From Undaria pinnatifida (lineage: Eukaryota; Sar; Phaeophyceae; Laminariales; Alariaceae), in assembly GCA_012845835.1 (NCBI GenBank), contig JABAKD010000003.1, forward strand, positions 4,432,870 through 4,496,869: a stretch of 64,000 nt of DNA, given 5' to 3'. The translations under genes were made by a program, and so were the position numbers. This document shows positions 1 to 10,302 of this stretch, one piece after another. Under the pieces are notes generated by a model, which saw only the letters and a program-made list of their open reading frames with translations, made no database searches and had not been told where the DNA came from. Numbering within the stretch: the first letter of the stretch is position 1; each line of letters begins with the position of its first letter.

Positions 1-205
1 AGGAGGAAGGCGTATGGAGTTACCGCCATAGAGGACCATGACGGTGGTGGCGACAGTGTAGGGGCCGTGATATTTCCAACGCCCCGCGCGTTGGCGGATA
101 GGAAGAGACGGCGGTGGTCGGGTCTGAAGTCTGAAGCAGAGGAGACGGATAGCAACAGGCAATAGGGGGGGTTCTGTCGGGCCGTCTTTATAACCGTCCA
201 ATATG

Positions 206-494
206 ACCCGTGCTACGGTTGTAGTCCATTGTTTTCTTCCTTCAGGGAGTGGTTGATTGATAAGTTGCTTGATAAGCTACTCCACCTCTCACCCAAAACC
301 TCACCAGGCATTTAACTATGAGTAATCTGCAAGTAACGAGTGAAGGCGATGACCAAATCATGGCCTAGGTATAACTTGTTTTCATGTGTCAAAACAAGAG
401 AATGGCATTGCAGCGTTGCGGGTTGAAGGAGCCCCGTCATCAAGAAAATGTATAGATTTGGACAAAAAGCGCTAGATCTATCGCAGCACGCGTT
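206..494 (-). mobile_element. Family A MITE-like element, near-complete copy
   Basis: The left end carries CCGTGCTACGGTTGTAG and the right end ATCTATCGCAGCACGCG, which together form the imperfect terminal inverted repeat of family A. Inside are the two family landmarks: GGCCTAGGTATA near 364 and GGAGCCCCGTCAT near 430. No reading frame is present, so this is a non-autonomous element. Orientation is opposite to the copy at 10032. Confidence 0.65.
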
Positions 495-945
495 AGAGGG
501 AGGAGGACGAGAGGACGGCGGAACAGATTGTGCAGTCGGTGGTGCTGGTAGCGGCTTCGATGGGACTTTGTTTGAGATATGATAGGTCTGAACGTGGTGC
601 GGGGGCAGGAGTGACGCAGAGGGGCTGATGGGGGAACGTTATAGGCGTGGTGGCGCTATTACGGATGGTATCGGGGATAGGTCTTCTCGAGCATTGTGTC
701 GAGCATAAGACGGCCCGTTCACGAGGAGTCTCGTTCTCTTCGGATAGGGGGTGGGCCTGGTTCTCCCTGTAGCTAACGATTGTTACTTTTCGCCGGCGTC
801 CGACGTCGTGAAGGGCTAATCAGAGGTGGTGCCGAGGTTGGCGCTCGTCAGAGATGCTGTCAAGGGTGGAGGAAGCCGTTCGCTGGCTAGAATGAGCTTT
901 TGGAGCGGGAGTCGGCATGTTCAGGCAGAGGTAGGGGGCAACAAA

Positions 946-1224
946 CTACGTGTGCTACGGTACGGGTGGAGGTTTCCGACAAAAACATTACCTCAACTGA
1001 GGAAGCTATGTTTTATCACCACTAAAATTGCCGCAAAACCAAGATTCATTTTTTTCAATAATTGTACTCTATACATGCCCCGTTCATGAGATTGGTCATC
1101 TCATAGGGCTAAGCGTACTTGTTTTTTTTCTCGACGTCGGCTTCTGAGCGGGATGTAGAGCAGCTGGAGCAAGGAGCCTCGTAAACGGTTAGAGGTGTGT
1201 GCACCTGTACCGTAGCACGCGTCG
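946..1224. mobile_element. Family A MITE-like element, diverged copy
   Basis: It begins TACGTGTGCTACGGTACGGG and ends CACCTGTACCGTAGCACGCG, the inverted ends typical of family A. The interior is strongly diverged, keeping only a weak match around GGAGCCTCGT at 1177. It has no coding content. The length of about 280 bp fits the family. Confidence 0.5.
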
Positions 1225-1499
1225 ACAGTTACGATGAGCACGCGTCCCTTGCCTTACGCACGGGGAGATGGGCGGGAGTTGCAGTAGCTCTCTTACGCGG
1301 TACGGCTGCAAGGCTTGACTCCCATCAATTTTAAGAAAACACCTGCTCCGGCAGGGATACACCATGCTTTTTTGTGGGGCTATTCAGGTGACAAGCTCTA
1401 TACCTCGCCCAAGCAGTCATTGTTTATAAGCTGAAAGTGGAATGCGATTAACAGACCGATGGGTCAGGTGTACAGTAAAAACTGTTGCAAAAAAAATCA

Positions 1500-1980
1500 A
1501 AAATGACAATCCAAATTGAAACGATTTATTGGGGGCGCAGCGTAATTAGCCATTCCATTTGTGATTTATATCGCAACAATAAAACAGTACGAAAGACTGA
1601 TTCTACGATAGCCCCTCGCAAAACCAGCGATTTTGTTCAACCGTTAACGGACGCTTCGTGGTTGCTCGACAGGAGGAAGGATGACACGAAAAACAAATCT
1701 TCATATCATATACATTCTTGTTCGCAAAGGATTATCGAACGATTGTGTCGGGGGGGGGGGACAAGGGGCACCGTATTTCAGGAGATACGGCCGGGAGCTT
1801 TTTTGGAAACCGGCGATTTCGTTGAATAAATGTTGGAGGCAGAGGCGCTACCGTCGAACGACTCGAACAAGCTCAAGACCGCAAAGGGACATGGGGGGCA
1901 CTCGCGCGAGTGACCTCGAGCCGCTGCATTCGTTAAGGTTCCAAAAACCAAAACCCTTACCGTACCGTAGCATTGGTCTC
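1500..1980. mobile_element. Family C element split by a nested family D element
   Basis: The left part (to 1598) matches the core of other C copies, around GGCGCAGCGTAATTAGCC. The right part (1859-1980) carries the palindrome CTCGCGCGAG and the end ACCGTAGCATTGGTC. The two parts are separated by a complete family D element. Compared with the uninterrupted copy at 17994-18295, the halves join near CGAAAGACT, which supports insertion of D into an older C. Confidence 0.6.
1599..1858 (+). mobile_element. Family D MITE-like element nested in family C
   Basis: The ends are GATTCTACGATAGC and GCTACCGTCGAAC, an imperfect inverted repeat. Subterminal AACCAGCGATTTT and CCGGCGATTTC also mirror each other. 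GACT stands on both sides and could be a short target duplication. The interior matches the copy at 37473-37732 on the other strand, including the CGCAAAGGATTATCGAACGA stretch. It has no coding content. Confidence 0.6.
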
Positions 1981-2279
1981 AGGGCTCTCTATAGTGGGGA
2001 GGGTACCCCCCTTTTCGTTACTCGGGGCTATAGAGCCACTTGCACGAGTCACTCTGCACACCTCACTAACGAAAATCCTCTATCCAAAGGGTAGGCGATT
2101 TTCCTGTCGCAGCGTGGCTAACCATTCCATTGCGGATTCACATCGAAAAAATTAATTCAAACGACGCCAAAAGCTTAAGAGCGTTAAGGAACGCATGAGG
2201 GGTCACTCACGCCACTGATCCTGAACCGCGGCAAACACAGCCCCCAAAAGTGAACCCCCTGTCGTGGCCTGGATTGTCC
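1976..2279 (-). mobile_element. Family C element, complete but diverged
   Basis: It starts GGTCTCAGGGCTCTCTATAG and ends CTGTCGTGGCCTGGATTGTC. The interior has CACTTGCACGAGTCACTC and GGGGTCACTCACGCCACTGA, diverged forms of the two subterminal palindromes, and the shared core CGCAGCGTGGCTAACCATTC. It abuts the preceding C copy, sharing GGTCT at the junction. Confidence 0.55.
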
Positions 2280-4429
2280 AATGGTTGAGAAACGACGTTA
2301 TTAGTTTAAATGTACTATTTTACAAGGTACAAAACGTCTATGGTATATCGAAGCACACCTCATCATCACCACGGTACCGCGCTCCGAAAGACGCCTACTA
2401 GTAGCTGCAATTCGAAAGGGATGTCGCAAAGTAATCCCACGGGGGGTATGGGATGTATTCTTTGGGCCAAACGTTTGTTCCCTCTGACCGGTTGAGCTTC
2501 TCATGCGTGGAACCATCGGTGAGCATGATGGTACTTGCTCGATTACGATTTTTTTTGGACTAGCGCCTAGGAATGTTGGCCGGGTTACCAAAATGCGTGT
2601 TCAAAGACATGAATGCTTCGAGTGAGATATCGAGCTCCTCGGTTTAGGAGCGAGGTCAGAAGCTGCTGCTGCACCCCCCGCGTGGGTGATTCTCTAAAAC
2701 TCCCTCAGAAGTGTATAGAGCTCCTCACATGAGGCTTATGAAGAGCTCATAGATGAAATGGGTGAAACACACCTTAAAGTATACTCAGTAGTGTATTATC
2801 ACTCGACGCTATCACTTTGACTAGCACTCGACTAGCAGTTGAGCAGCGTCGACATCCAGAAACGTTTCGACTAAAACGTGAAGCCCCTGTCGCAGAGCGT
2901 GTCATAGAGGCTCTTGTTGGTAGCATCGACACGCCCCTCCATAGTCCGGTACAAGCTTTGCCAGTCCTCTTCGGGTACCGTATTATAACTCTACACTAAG
3001 GCCATCTTCATGCACACGTCCGCACAAACACATCTTGCCGGCGGGGGCAGTTTAATCCTGCTCTGCATCAAAGCTATCCACCCACTGGCTGTCAATCCAC
3101 AATTGTTCACTAGGACCGCCAACCTTACGAGAACCAGGTAATGATCCATGCGTTGTTATGAGCAGGGGAAGCCGAATCCGTGCTCGTGTACACCTTGACG
3201 AGCCCATAAGGCGCAGGATATTTCCAGCCACACACACGAGAACATTGGTCATATTGTACCACGCACTGCGTGGCGTTCTCAGGCTAACTCTCATGGGAGA
3301 AAAAACCGGAAAACAGAACATGATTCGTAGAGAGGTCAAGGAAAAACTTATTGTCAGTCCCGATTTTATTGACTCTTATCGATTAACAAGGAATCTCAAA
3401 AATAGTTTATGCAATGTATTTCAAACGGAAATGGCCTGTTCAGACGAACCGAGACACCAGTTCTGTACGGTCCCAGAGCCGGATGAAACTGGGGCTTTGG
3501 ACCTAACGCTGAAGGCATTACGCGCCAGCTCACACCGCCCGTACATCATATCATACTCTCTCGGTATCCTCGTGTTCCTCGTCTCCAGCCTTGGATAAGG
3601 AATCACGGCATATAGCGGTAGCTGGAGACTCAAGACTCCGTTGACGGCGAGCGGTCGGCTACACCGCATGCTCTCGGCTGCTGTCATTGTGTGCTTGAGC
3701 TCTCTGCAACGGCAACAACTGCTTGCAGCTGCTTGCTTGCGTGTGAGAGACAGATTCCACGCGAAGACGCAGGGGACAAGCAAGACGATAATAGACACGA
3801 GCACAAGCGCACGCGCCGCTGTTACGAGCGCACGGGCTATGACATTGCAGTGCCTGCGGTTGGTCCTTGCCTTGATGCTCCAGCAGACTGACAATCTTGG
3901 GGGTCATACGTACGTCGAAGGAACACGGGCGTTCAGAGGAGGTCCCGCATCTCTGGCTCCCTCCTCAAACGTCCTTCCATCTCAAACGAAACCCCAGCAC
4001 GCATGAAACACCATATGGTTGCAAAATACGAAACTCGATATGCGAATCTGGGCTAAACCAACAACAGAAGCACATAACAGTGCCAGTTTTGGTTTTCGGT
4101 TTCGTCTCCCAATAGAGTCAACCTTTGTATTGGAAATGTTCAACACATTGTGCAACAACTTACTGACTCCGGAATTGGCGTTTTTTTCCTTCTTAAGATT
4201 TTGTTGACATCAAATCACAAATCCGGCACCGCCCACATTTTACGCCAGACGCGGGCGTAGCATGCTAGTACGGGTGCGAGGTACTGCAGAACCTGTAGTG
4301 CTGTAACAAGGCAGGAAACGCACTTGTCGGCATCCACGCGATCGATGCCATAGGCCTGGCTGAGCTGTAAATGCTGCGGTAAGTGGGCAAGGGGAGTACA
4401 TGCTCTTTCACCGCCGGGTTTACACCACA
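2280..4429. other. No gene recognised
   Basis: No protein family or RNA gene is recognised here. Short palindromic stretches such as GAGCTCCTCACATGAG near 2718 recall fragments of families A and F. The segment around 2850-2920 resembles the right half of family A in degraded form (GAAGCCCCTGTCGCAGAGCG). Open frames of up to 157 codons overlap one another on both strands and show no recognisable domain. Confidence 0.4.
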
Positions 4430-4592
4430 TGTGCTCGGCTTATCACTCGCGCGACTGACTCTGTACCCCTCACCAACAAAGCTCCTCTTTTCCCGCGAGG
4501 TACAGAGCCGCTGTTGCGAGTGGTACGCGAGCATGCCGACCAGGGACTGGGTAGTTAAAATGGGGGGGACCGGCGTGTCGTAGCCTTCGCCA
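4430..4592. mobile_element. Family C fragment
   Basis: GCTTATCACTCGCGCGACTG and the paired GAGCCGCTGTTGCGAGTGG are subterminal family C motifs. The right end reads GTCGTAGCCTTCGCC. The left end is not recognisable. It abuts the reverse-oriented LTR-like segment that follows. Confidence 0.45.
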
Positions 4593-4674
4593 ATTTCATG
4601 GGGCAGGGCCCTGGGTGCAACTTATTCGACAACCTGAGAAGATAACAAGATATAATATATTTTAGAGTACCGGA

Positions 4675-4900
4675 GTCCCGGAGGCAACTCTGAACATGCA
4701 CACCCGAAGATAACAAAATAGTAGACTGAGTAACAGCAGTAGCACCAGTACACTGCGCCAAAGGGGGCTTTACTCGAACATATCGAAGATTGGGACCGCC
4801 AACCGGATCAATAGTTCTACTCTACCATCTCCGTAGATTCTATGCAGTCATACACATCATACACCAGACTTGTGCGCAGGCATAAACCAACACATGAACC
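4675..4900 (-). mobile_element. Solo LTR-like segment of the 54.3-57.0 kb element
   Basis: Read on the minus strand, this matches the direct repeats at 54323-54642 and 56679-56986. Shared stretches include GTGTATGACTGCATAGAATC, CGGAGATGGTAGAGTAGAAC, GGCGGTCCCAATCTTCGATA and CTTCGGGTGTGCATGTTCAG. No second copy flanks it, so it looks like a solo LTR or a fragment. It carries no coding content. Confidence 0.6.
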
Positions 4901-5009
4901 GACACAACTAACGGACATGGGACACATTAATTGGATTATAGAAATATTATATATATAGACTATGTGTTGACGATAACTACTGCATGTAGCAGTTTTATCT
5001 GTTGAGGAG

Positions 5010-5828
5010 CCGGTGACCCAGGAAACGCTTGGCCTCTGCTGTAGCACGCATGGTGAGACCTAAGGCCTAGGGGCACCTAGAAGCCGTTGCACGGTCTTCA
5101 AGTTCAAATCAACCTCCCCGTCGCCCCCTCCTCCCCCCCCCCACCCCACCATCATGTAGACCTACTGTAGCACCACGCGTACACTAAGCCCCTATACATT
5201 CATGCGACCTAAAGCTGTTAGACCCCCCCCCGCCCTCTCTCCCCGTCGCACCGGAAGTCAAGAACATTTCTCATTGAAAGAGCTCCTGAGATGACGACGA
5301 AGAGCATGCCCTATCGTTGGATGCGATGCGCATTTAACATAAAACGAGGTTGGCCCCGTGCTGGTCAACAAGGATCGATACTGTGTACTGTCCACCTGTT
5401 TCAGTTGAGAAGCCTGCCACTCACGAAGCAGCGGTTAGGGTTCAAAATGGTTACCTCTCTACCATACACAGAACGCGGCCACTAGAAAATACCTGAAAAG
5501 GCTAGAAAATACGAGTAGAGGGAAACTATTCATACCCCACTGCCCCAGAGGGAGAACGCCTAGCGGCACCCGCTAGACGATGTATACGGTGCGGTCGTTG
5601 ATCGCCTGGCATGGGCGGTTGGTGTTGGAGAGCTCATCCACCTGAAGAACAGCGCAGCGGGAGATACACGTACGAAATATTTTTTTCACGGGCGTGGAGA
5701 AGGGTATCGGGAAATATTTGTATTTGCAGGCGATCGTATTGGTGCTGCTGCTGCTGGTTGCTCATCATTGAAGAGCTTCGCATTGCTCTTTTTCTTTTCG
5801 GAAATTTGAAATTGAGGCTCTAAGAAGG
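5010..5828. other. No gene recognised; C-rich patches
   Basis: C-rich runs lie at 5113-5150 and 5222-5242. The AGTTCAAATC at 5100 looks like a Pol III B box, but no tRNA fold can be built around it. The remainder shows no family I can place. Confidence 0.35.
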
Positions 5829-5985
5829 AAGCGGCGCTTTCCACTCCCAGAACTTGGAATCAAAGAAGTAAGCGACGTTTTCCATTCCCAGAGTTGAGGA
5901 TATCACCTAATAAATAAACGGCGCTACACTCCATAACTAAGGTCATGAGCAAGCGGTGTTTTCCATTCCCAGAATTAAGGACCTA
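5829..5985 (+). repeat. Degenerate tandem repeat, about 40-48 bp units
   Basis: Units of the type AGCGGCGTTTTCCATTCCCA begin near 5829, 5869, 5917 and 5952, with a weaker one near 6040. Unit spacing varies, as in an old minisatellite. Confidence 0.55.
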
Positions 5986-6159
5986 AGAACCAAGAAGGGC
6001 CTTCATTTTTTTCTAGAAGTCAGGCTCTACGAAATCAACATTTTCCATTTCCGGTCCTAAAAGTGAATAGCAGTCCCACTCCCGCCAGCCAAAAGCACAT
6101 CCTACACAAATTCCAAGATGTTTTCAACGGCAGGACTGGAAATGAGCAACGCCGCTTAA

Positions 6160-6250
6160 TTCCGAGACAGGCTTTAATTCAAAACCTGAAAAAAAGAGTT
6201 GCAGTACGTTTCTGAGAGGGAGGCTTTATTTCAAAATCTGAAAAAACAAG
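6160..6250 (+). repeat. Two-copy direct repeat, about 50 bp
   Basis: AGGCTTTAATTCAAAACCTG near 6169 and AGGCTTTATTTCAAAATCTG near 6222, each followed by an A run, form a diverged duplication with a period of about 50 bp. Confidence 0.55.
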
Positions 6251-6446
6251 AACTAGTCCGAAATTCGCTGGGAGCGATCCCACCTCAAGGGTGCATATCA
6301 GCAAGTTGTTGCCATTACGATAGCTTTGTCGTGTGCTACGTCAGGAGTACAGCACATACATGGGTTGGGATTTCTCACAAAGGCTGGGATTTCAAAGCAA
6401 CCTCTGAAAACATTGAAAGTGCAACCAGATGGACAGGGACGACACA

Positions 6447-6620
6447 CGCAACACACACAAACACACACACAACACACACACAACACACACAACACACACA
6501 ACACACACAACACACACAACACACACAACACACACAACACACACACAACACACACAACACACACGACACACACGACACACACAACACACAACACACACAA
6601 CACACACAACACACACACGC
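6447..6620 (+). repeat. (ACACACACAA)n microsatellite
   Basis: Nearly pure CA-rich sequence repeating ACACACACAA, with a few G interruptions near 6563-6576. It is open in several frames, giving Thr/His- or Cys/Val-rich translations that are not genes. Confidence 0.95.
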
Positions 6621-6717
6621 CCGGAAGCAAACGTCGTCACAAAATATACGGGTTTACCTCGATGAACCAATGCATTGACCTACGTGCAGTAGGTACTAAT
6701 ACGCACACAACGAATGT

Positions 6718-6800
6718 TATAAAAATTAAAATACACTCCAGCTGTGAGATCGAATATTTTGTCGACACTTTCATCTTTGCAAGCTGTGTGTGATATTATA
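6718..6800 (-). mobile_element. Family B, short 3' copy
   Basis: Minus-strand 3' end of family B. The plus strand reads AAATACACTCCAGCTGTGAG and then ATCGAATATTTTGTCGACAC. Only about 80 bp is present and the copy stops within the next conserved block, as expected from 5' truncation. Confidence 0.65.
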
Positions 6801-6982
6801 CGATAATACAGCAGGAAACTGACCTTCAAGCCGACGGTTTTATGAATACTATTTATTAATAGACTATTTTTATAGTATTCATATTATTGAAACTATTGAT
6901 ACGTATTATTATTGTATAATTGATGGGTTAATAACGAGCCCCGCCATCCAGAAAATGTGATATCATTACTAATAGCACCAAA

Positions 6983-7252
6983 GACCAAGGCTACGGTAGG
7001 GGGGGTACCCCCATTTTCAGTGGTGTGTTTGAGCCACTCGCACGAGTGTCTCTGTACCCCACAGATGAAGATGGTTTAGGCACTTGTTTCGGCGCAGCTT
7101 AGATCACCTTTGCATTGCGAAAAAAATTCGCCAATGTAAAACATGAAGAGTACGTAAAATCGCATAGGAACAAAGGGGTTACTCGCTCGAGTGACCCCTG
7201 GCCACTGAAAAAAAAGGCCCAAAAGGGGACCCCCCTACCGTAGCCTGGGTCC
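6983..7252 (-). mobile_element. Family C element, well-preserved copy
   Basis: The ends are GACCAAGGCTACGGTAGGGG and CCCTACCGTAGCCTGGGTC. Subterminal motifs CACTCGCACGAGTG (left) and ACTCGCTCGAGTGACC (right) mirror each other. The 270 bp are very close to the copy at 14709-14979 in the opposite orientation, so both probably moved fairly recently. It has no coding content. Confidence 0.75.
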
Positions 7253-7451
7253 AAAATGCATGCCAACTCTATGGCCCAGGTATCATCTACTCTTAGATCT
7301 AGTATAATGTATGTAGTAGTGTGAATGCTATAAAAAATATTGTAAAATCGACAAAGATCCCAACGAGATTGAGCGGTTCCTCTTCCGCCAGTCGCAAAAA
7401 AAAATGACGACCCACTTAAAAAAGTTTCGTAACGCGTTACCTTCGAGTCCT

Positions 7452-7592
7452 CGAAGACAGCAACGGACTTGCGGCATTCTTCAAGCTGCAACTTGCCGAT
7501 CATGGTCGGCGAGGTCATCACGATCCAATCCACTCCCTGCGAGACGGCATTCGACAAAGTCGACAATCAAGATGAAGGAGGGGCGGAACACA
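7452..7592 (+). repeat. Family J unit, copy 1
   Basis: It contains GCGGCATTCTTCAAGCTGCA, TTGCCGATCATGGTCGGCGA and CACTCCCTGCGAGACGGCAT in the same order as units at 7736 and 8278. The function is unknown. The recurrence suggests a retroposon body or old tandem array interrupted by other inserts. Confidence 0.6.
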
Positions 7593-7679
7593 CACTACTG
7601 TGTATCGGATACACGGAAATTATATGTAGTGTCGTATACCGATTTGGCGTACTAAGGGTTATATAGAGTAAGAGTCAGG

Positions 7680-7735
7680 GCAAGGGTTAGGCCTAAGACA
7701 AGGGTTAGGCCTAAGACAAGGGTTAGGCCTAAGAC
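7680..7735 (+). repeat. 18 bp minisatellite, three units
   Basis: Three copies of CAAGGGTTAGGCCTAAGA in tandem. The AGGGTTAGG core resembles telomeric repeats, but the unit is not a telomere repeat. Confidence 0.85.
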
Positions 7736-7880
7736 GGTCACTGCAGGGCGGTATTCGTCAAGCTTCATCTTGCCGATCGCGGTTGGTGAGCTTTCCCCAT
7801 GAAAATTTGCACTCCCTGCGCGACGGAGTTTCAGAAATTCGACTGGCAAGACGAAGGAGGATGAAACTTAGCACACCAAC
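7736..7880 (+). repeat. Family J unit, copy 2
   Basis: It repeats the order of copy 1: GCGGTATTCGTCAAGCTTCA, TTGCCGATCGCGGTTGGTGA, CACTCCCTGCGCGACGGAGT and then an AAGACGAAGGAGG stretch. It ends at the start of the SINE that follows. Confidence 0.6.
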
Positions 7881-7888
7881 GCATGTGA

Positions 7889-8226
7889 TCCGGTCGCTCC
7901 GGTGGCGTATCAGTTTATCCTCGAGCCAGGTATCCTCGAGCCAGGTATCGGTCAGTTTCGTGAGTTCGGATCTCCCCGAGTATATACGACTCGAATAAGT
8001 TCGGGTTTTTTTTTTCTTGTTCACATATTGACTAGCGGTAAGGGCGAGAGCTTGAGTTAGCAACAAAGACTCGATGACAAGTCGACGAGCAGCGGGGTTG
8101 GTGAACCCTATATGCGCCATAAACATTGAAGGCACGAACCGAGGGGGGAGGAGGGACGATACCCGTGACCACCGCTAGACAATTGTCCAGAAGCTGGAAA
8201 GGAGATGTGTATGGGGGAAAAAAAAT
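7889..8226 (+). mobile_element. tRNA-derived SINE, copy 1
   Basis: The head has a Pol III A-box match, GGTGGCGTATCAG at 7901, and a B-box match, GAGTTCGGATCTCC near 7962. A 15 bp duplication of TCCTCGAGCCAGGTA lies between them and lengthens the spacing. The body is shared with the copy at 47917-48230. The 3' part has GTGACCACCGCTAG and CCAGAAGCTGGAAAG and ends in an A run. A, B box and A tail together point to a tRNA-derived SINE that depends on a partner LINE. Confidence 0.65.
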
Positions 8227-8277
8227 GGTAGTCACGATTTTTTGGCATAATAGGGCTGGAGCTAGGACTAGGACTAA

Positions 8278-8404
8278 GGCTGCAACTGAAGTGCGGCATT
8301 GCTTAAGCTTAATATTGCCGATCACGGTCGGTGAGGTCGGTCGCGTGATGATCCACTGTGCACTTCCTGTGTGACGGCATTCGGCATTCAAACCAAACGA
8401 AGAT
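8278..8404 (+). repeat. Family J unit, copy 3
   Basis: A third copy of the unit, with GCGGCATTGCTTAAGCTTAA, TTGCCGATCACGGTCGGTGA and CACTTCCTGTGTGACGGCAT. It stands beyond the SINE, so the SINE seems to sit between J units. Confidence 0.55.
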
Positions 8405-8783
8405 CGCGTGCTGTGATGAAGGTAGGTCGCACCTTTTGGCGTTTTGTTTGTGGCGGGGATTCTTAACCTTCTAAAAAATAATACTATTTTAATACTGTTG
8501 ATACTATTAGGTACTATTGATACTGTTAATGCAATAGTCGGAATGCCGTTCTTGTTTTGTTTTCAATGTTGTATACGATACCAAGCCCACGGGGCTGTTC
8601 GTACGCGATATCACGTTCAGTTTGCTCAAGCTCATTGTTTTGGGCGAGTCATGCGTGGTCATCGATAATCGTACAGCTAGCTCCCCTGACGTGCAGAGTC
8701 TCGGAAATATGATGGCACAAGTCCACCGTATATTTTTGGTACAGTTATACTAACAATTACTAGCAATTACTAACCATTAGTAT

Positions 8784-9290
8784 TACAAAAATGAAAATAC
8801 ACTCCAGCTGTGAGATCGAGGATTTTGTCGAAACTCATCTTTGCAAGCTGTGTGTGATACTCCGATCGCGCGTATTACGGGTTGTGTGTCCTCATTAAGG
8901 ATATAGGTCGGCGACTCCCCTTGCAACTACAGTGAGTGTAGCTATCAGGGTCAACAGGGTGATGTTAGGCAGTCTGTGCGCGGAAACTATAAAACCCGTT
9001 TCTGAGGGGGACAAAATCTGACAGCTGTGGAAGGAAATGCATCAGTTTATCAAGTGAATCCCGTAAGTTGAATAACCGGTGAAGGGAGGGCGGAGTTTTT
9101 ATGGGCGTGGGGGCCTGATTTTGATCAAAAGGGTGGGCGGGAGGGGGGGAGGGGGGGAGGGACAGGTGGAGCAGCTCAGTTTGTGCGTGGAAACTATAAA
9201 TCCTTCTTGTGGGGGAGGGGGGGGGGGGGGAGGCTTTAGGTCGCATAGATGTAGGGGTTTGCTTTACGCCTGGTGTACTAGCATATCTCC
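8784..9290 (-). mobile_element. Family B, long copy
   Basis: Read on the minus strand, the 3' end is at 8784-8880, followed upstream by conserved blocks: GTCCTCATTAAGGATATAGG, GTGCGCGGAAACTATAAAAC (plus-strand sense) and CAGTTTATCAAGTGAATCCC. Beyond 9070 are G-rich modules in which the GTGCGTGGAAACTATAAA block repeats. No protein-coding frame spans the copy. Confidence 0.65.
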
Positions 9291-9299
9291 AAGGAAAGG

Positions 9300-10031
9300 A
9301 CGTGGGCATATGTCCAATCGATAGTACCATTCGCGTTGAGAACCGGAAAACCGTTTGAAAACCCCTTGCCGCTCGGTACAGTCCTGTAGACTCACTTACA
9401 TATCATACCTATACTTATTCTTTATCCATTATTGGGTGCTCTGTGGCGAGTGCCTTCGCCGGGCTGATAGCCTGGGGATTGTCCGTCGATGTTGAGTGAG
9501 CCATGCTTGTCAACGTCGAGTTTTGGGCGAGAGGTATGGAGCTTCGCAGGTGTAAAGTGTCCTCGGAAACGATGAGGTGAGCGCCTGGTGTGACCTAGAC
9601 AGAACAGTGCTAATGACTCATCCCACGTTATGGAAAGCACTTACTTTTTGGGTTAGGTAATGTTTTTCATGTTAATTTTATAGACTAATGTAGCTGTTTT
9701 GATTGAGCCCTTCAAGTAAGTGAAGAATTATCGGCTATTAATATTTCGACCAATTCCATATTCTTACGAGTGTAACACCCAGGTATATCACTAGTCTAAG
9801 GATTGGCGCATAGAAGAGTTGGTCGGATCGCGAGAACGAAAGCGTTCGAAGTTATGTTTCGGGTGATATGTTGAGCTTCTCATACATACGTGTTACGCAG
9901 CAGCTCAAAATCTTCTTAGAATCTTCTTAGAACCTTCTTAGGACCTTCTTAGAATCTGCTGCGCCCCTACCGTGGGACGGCGTTACTTAACACCTGGTAC
10001 CAGGTATTGAGAGCGACTTCCCTACCGTACA
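9300..10031. other. No gene recognised
   Basis: Apart from the tandem repeat at 9909-9959, I recognise nothing here. GGTACCAGGTATTGAG and similar short CCTGGTA motifs recur in the window, but no element boundary can be set. Confidence 0.35.
9909..9959 (+). repeat. 11 bp tandem repeat
   Basis: Four to five tandem units of AATCTTCTTAG and its variant GACCTTCTTAG. Confidence 0.8.
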
Positions 10032-10302
10032 ACATGTGTGCTACGATAGGGGTAGGTAGCAGTATTCGTCTCACATTATTTGTGCATGACGGGGCTCCTC
10101 AGCCTGGGCTAAATTGTTGGAAATATTATGTAATATTTTTGCGTGCTTCTCGTCGTGTACCTAGGCCATGGGGTTTTCCATCCGGTATGGTAGCAGTTTT
10201 GTTTCTCTCCAAATCAGTTTTTGCCTTAGAGAGGTCTTAAGCTCCCAAATGAAGGGATATTATAAGAAACAAAAGTGGTGCACCTCTATCGTAGCCCGCG
10301 TC
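10032..10302 (+). mobile_element. Family A MITE-like element, reference copy
   Basis: The left end is ACATGTGTGCTACGATAGGG and the right end GCACCTCTATCGTAGCCCGC. Interior landmarks are TGACGGGGCTCCTCAG, TACCTAGGCCATGGGGTTTT, CTCCAAATCAGTTTTTG and AGAGGTCTTAAGCTC, all shared with copies at 24338 and 56994. The inverted ends and absence of coding sequence define a MITE-like element. Superfamily is unknown. Confidence 0.75.

Noticed and set aside
5060-5120. Possible tRNA with AGTTCAAATC
   Set aside because: No cloverleaf can be formed around it.
6298-6678. Thr/His- and Cys/Val-rich open frames
   Set aside because: They are translations of the ACACACACAA microsatellite in several frames on both strands.
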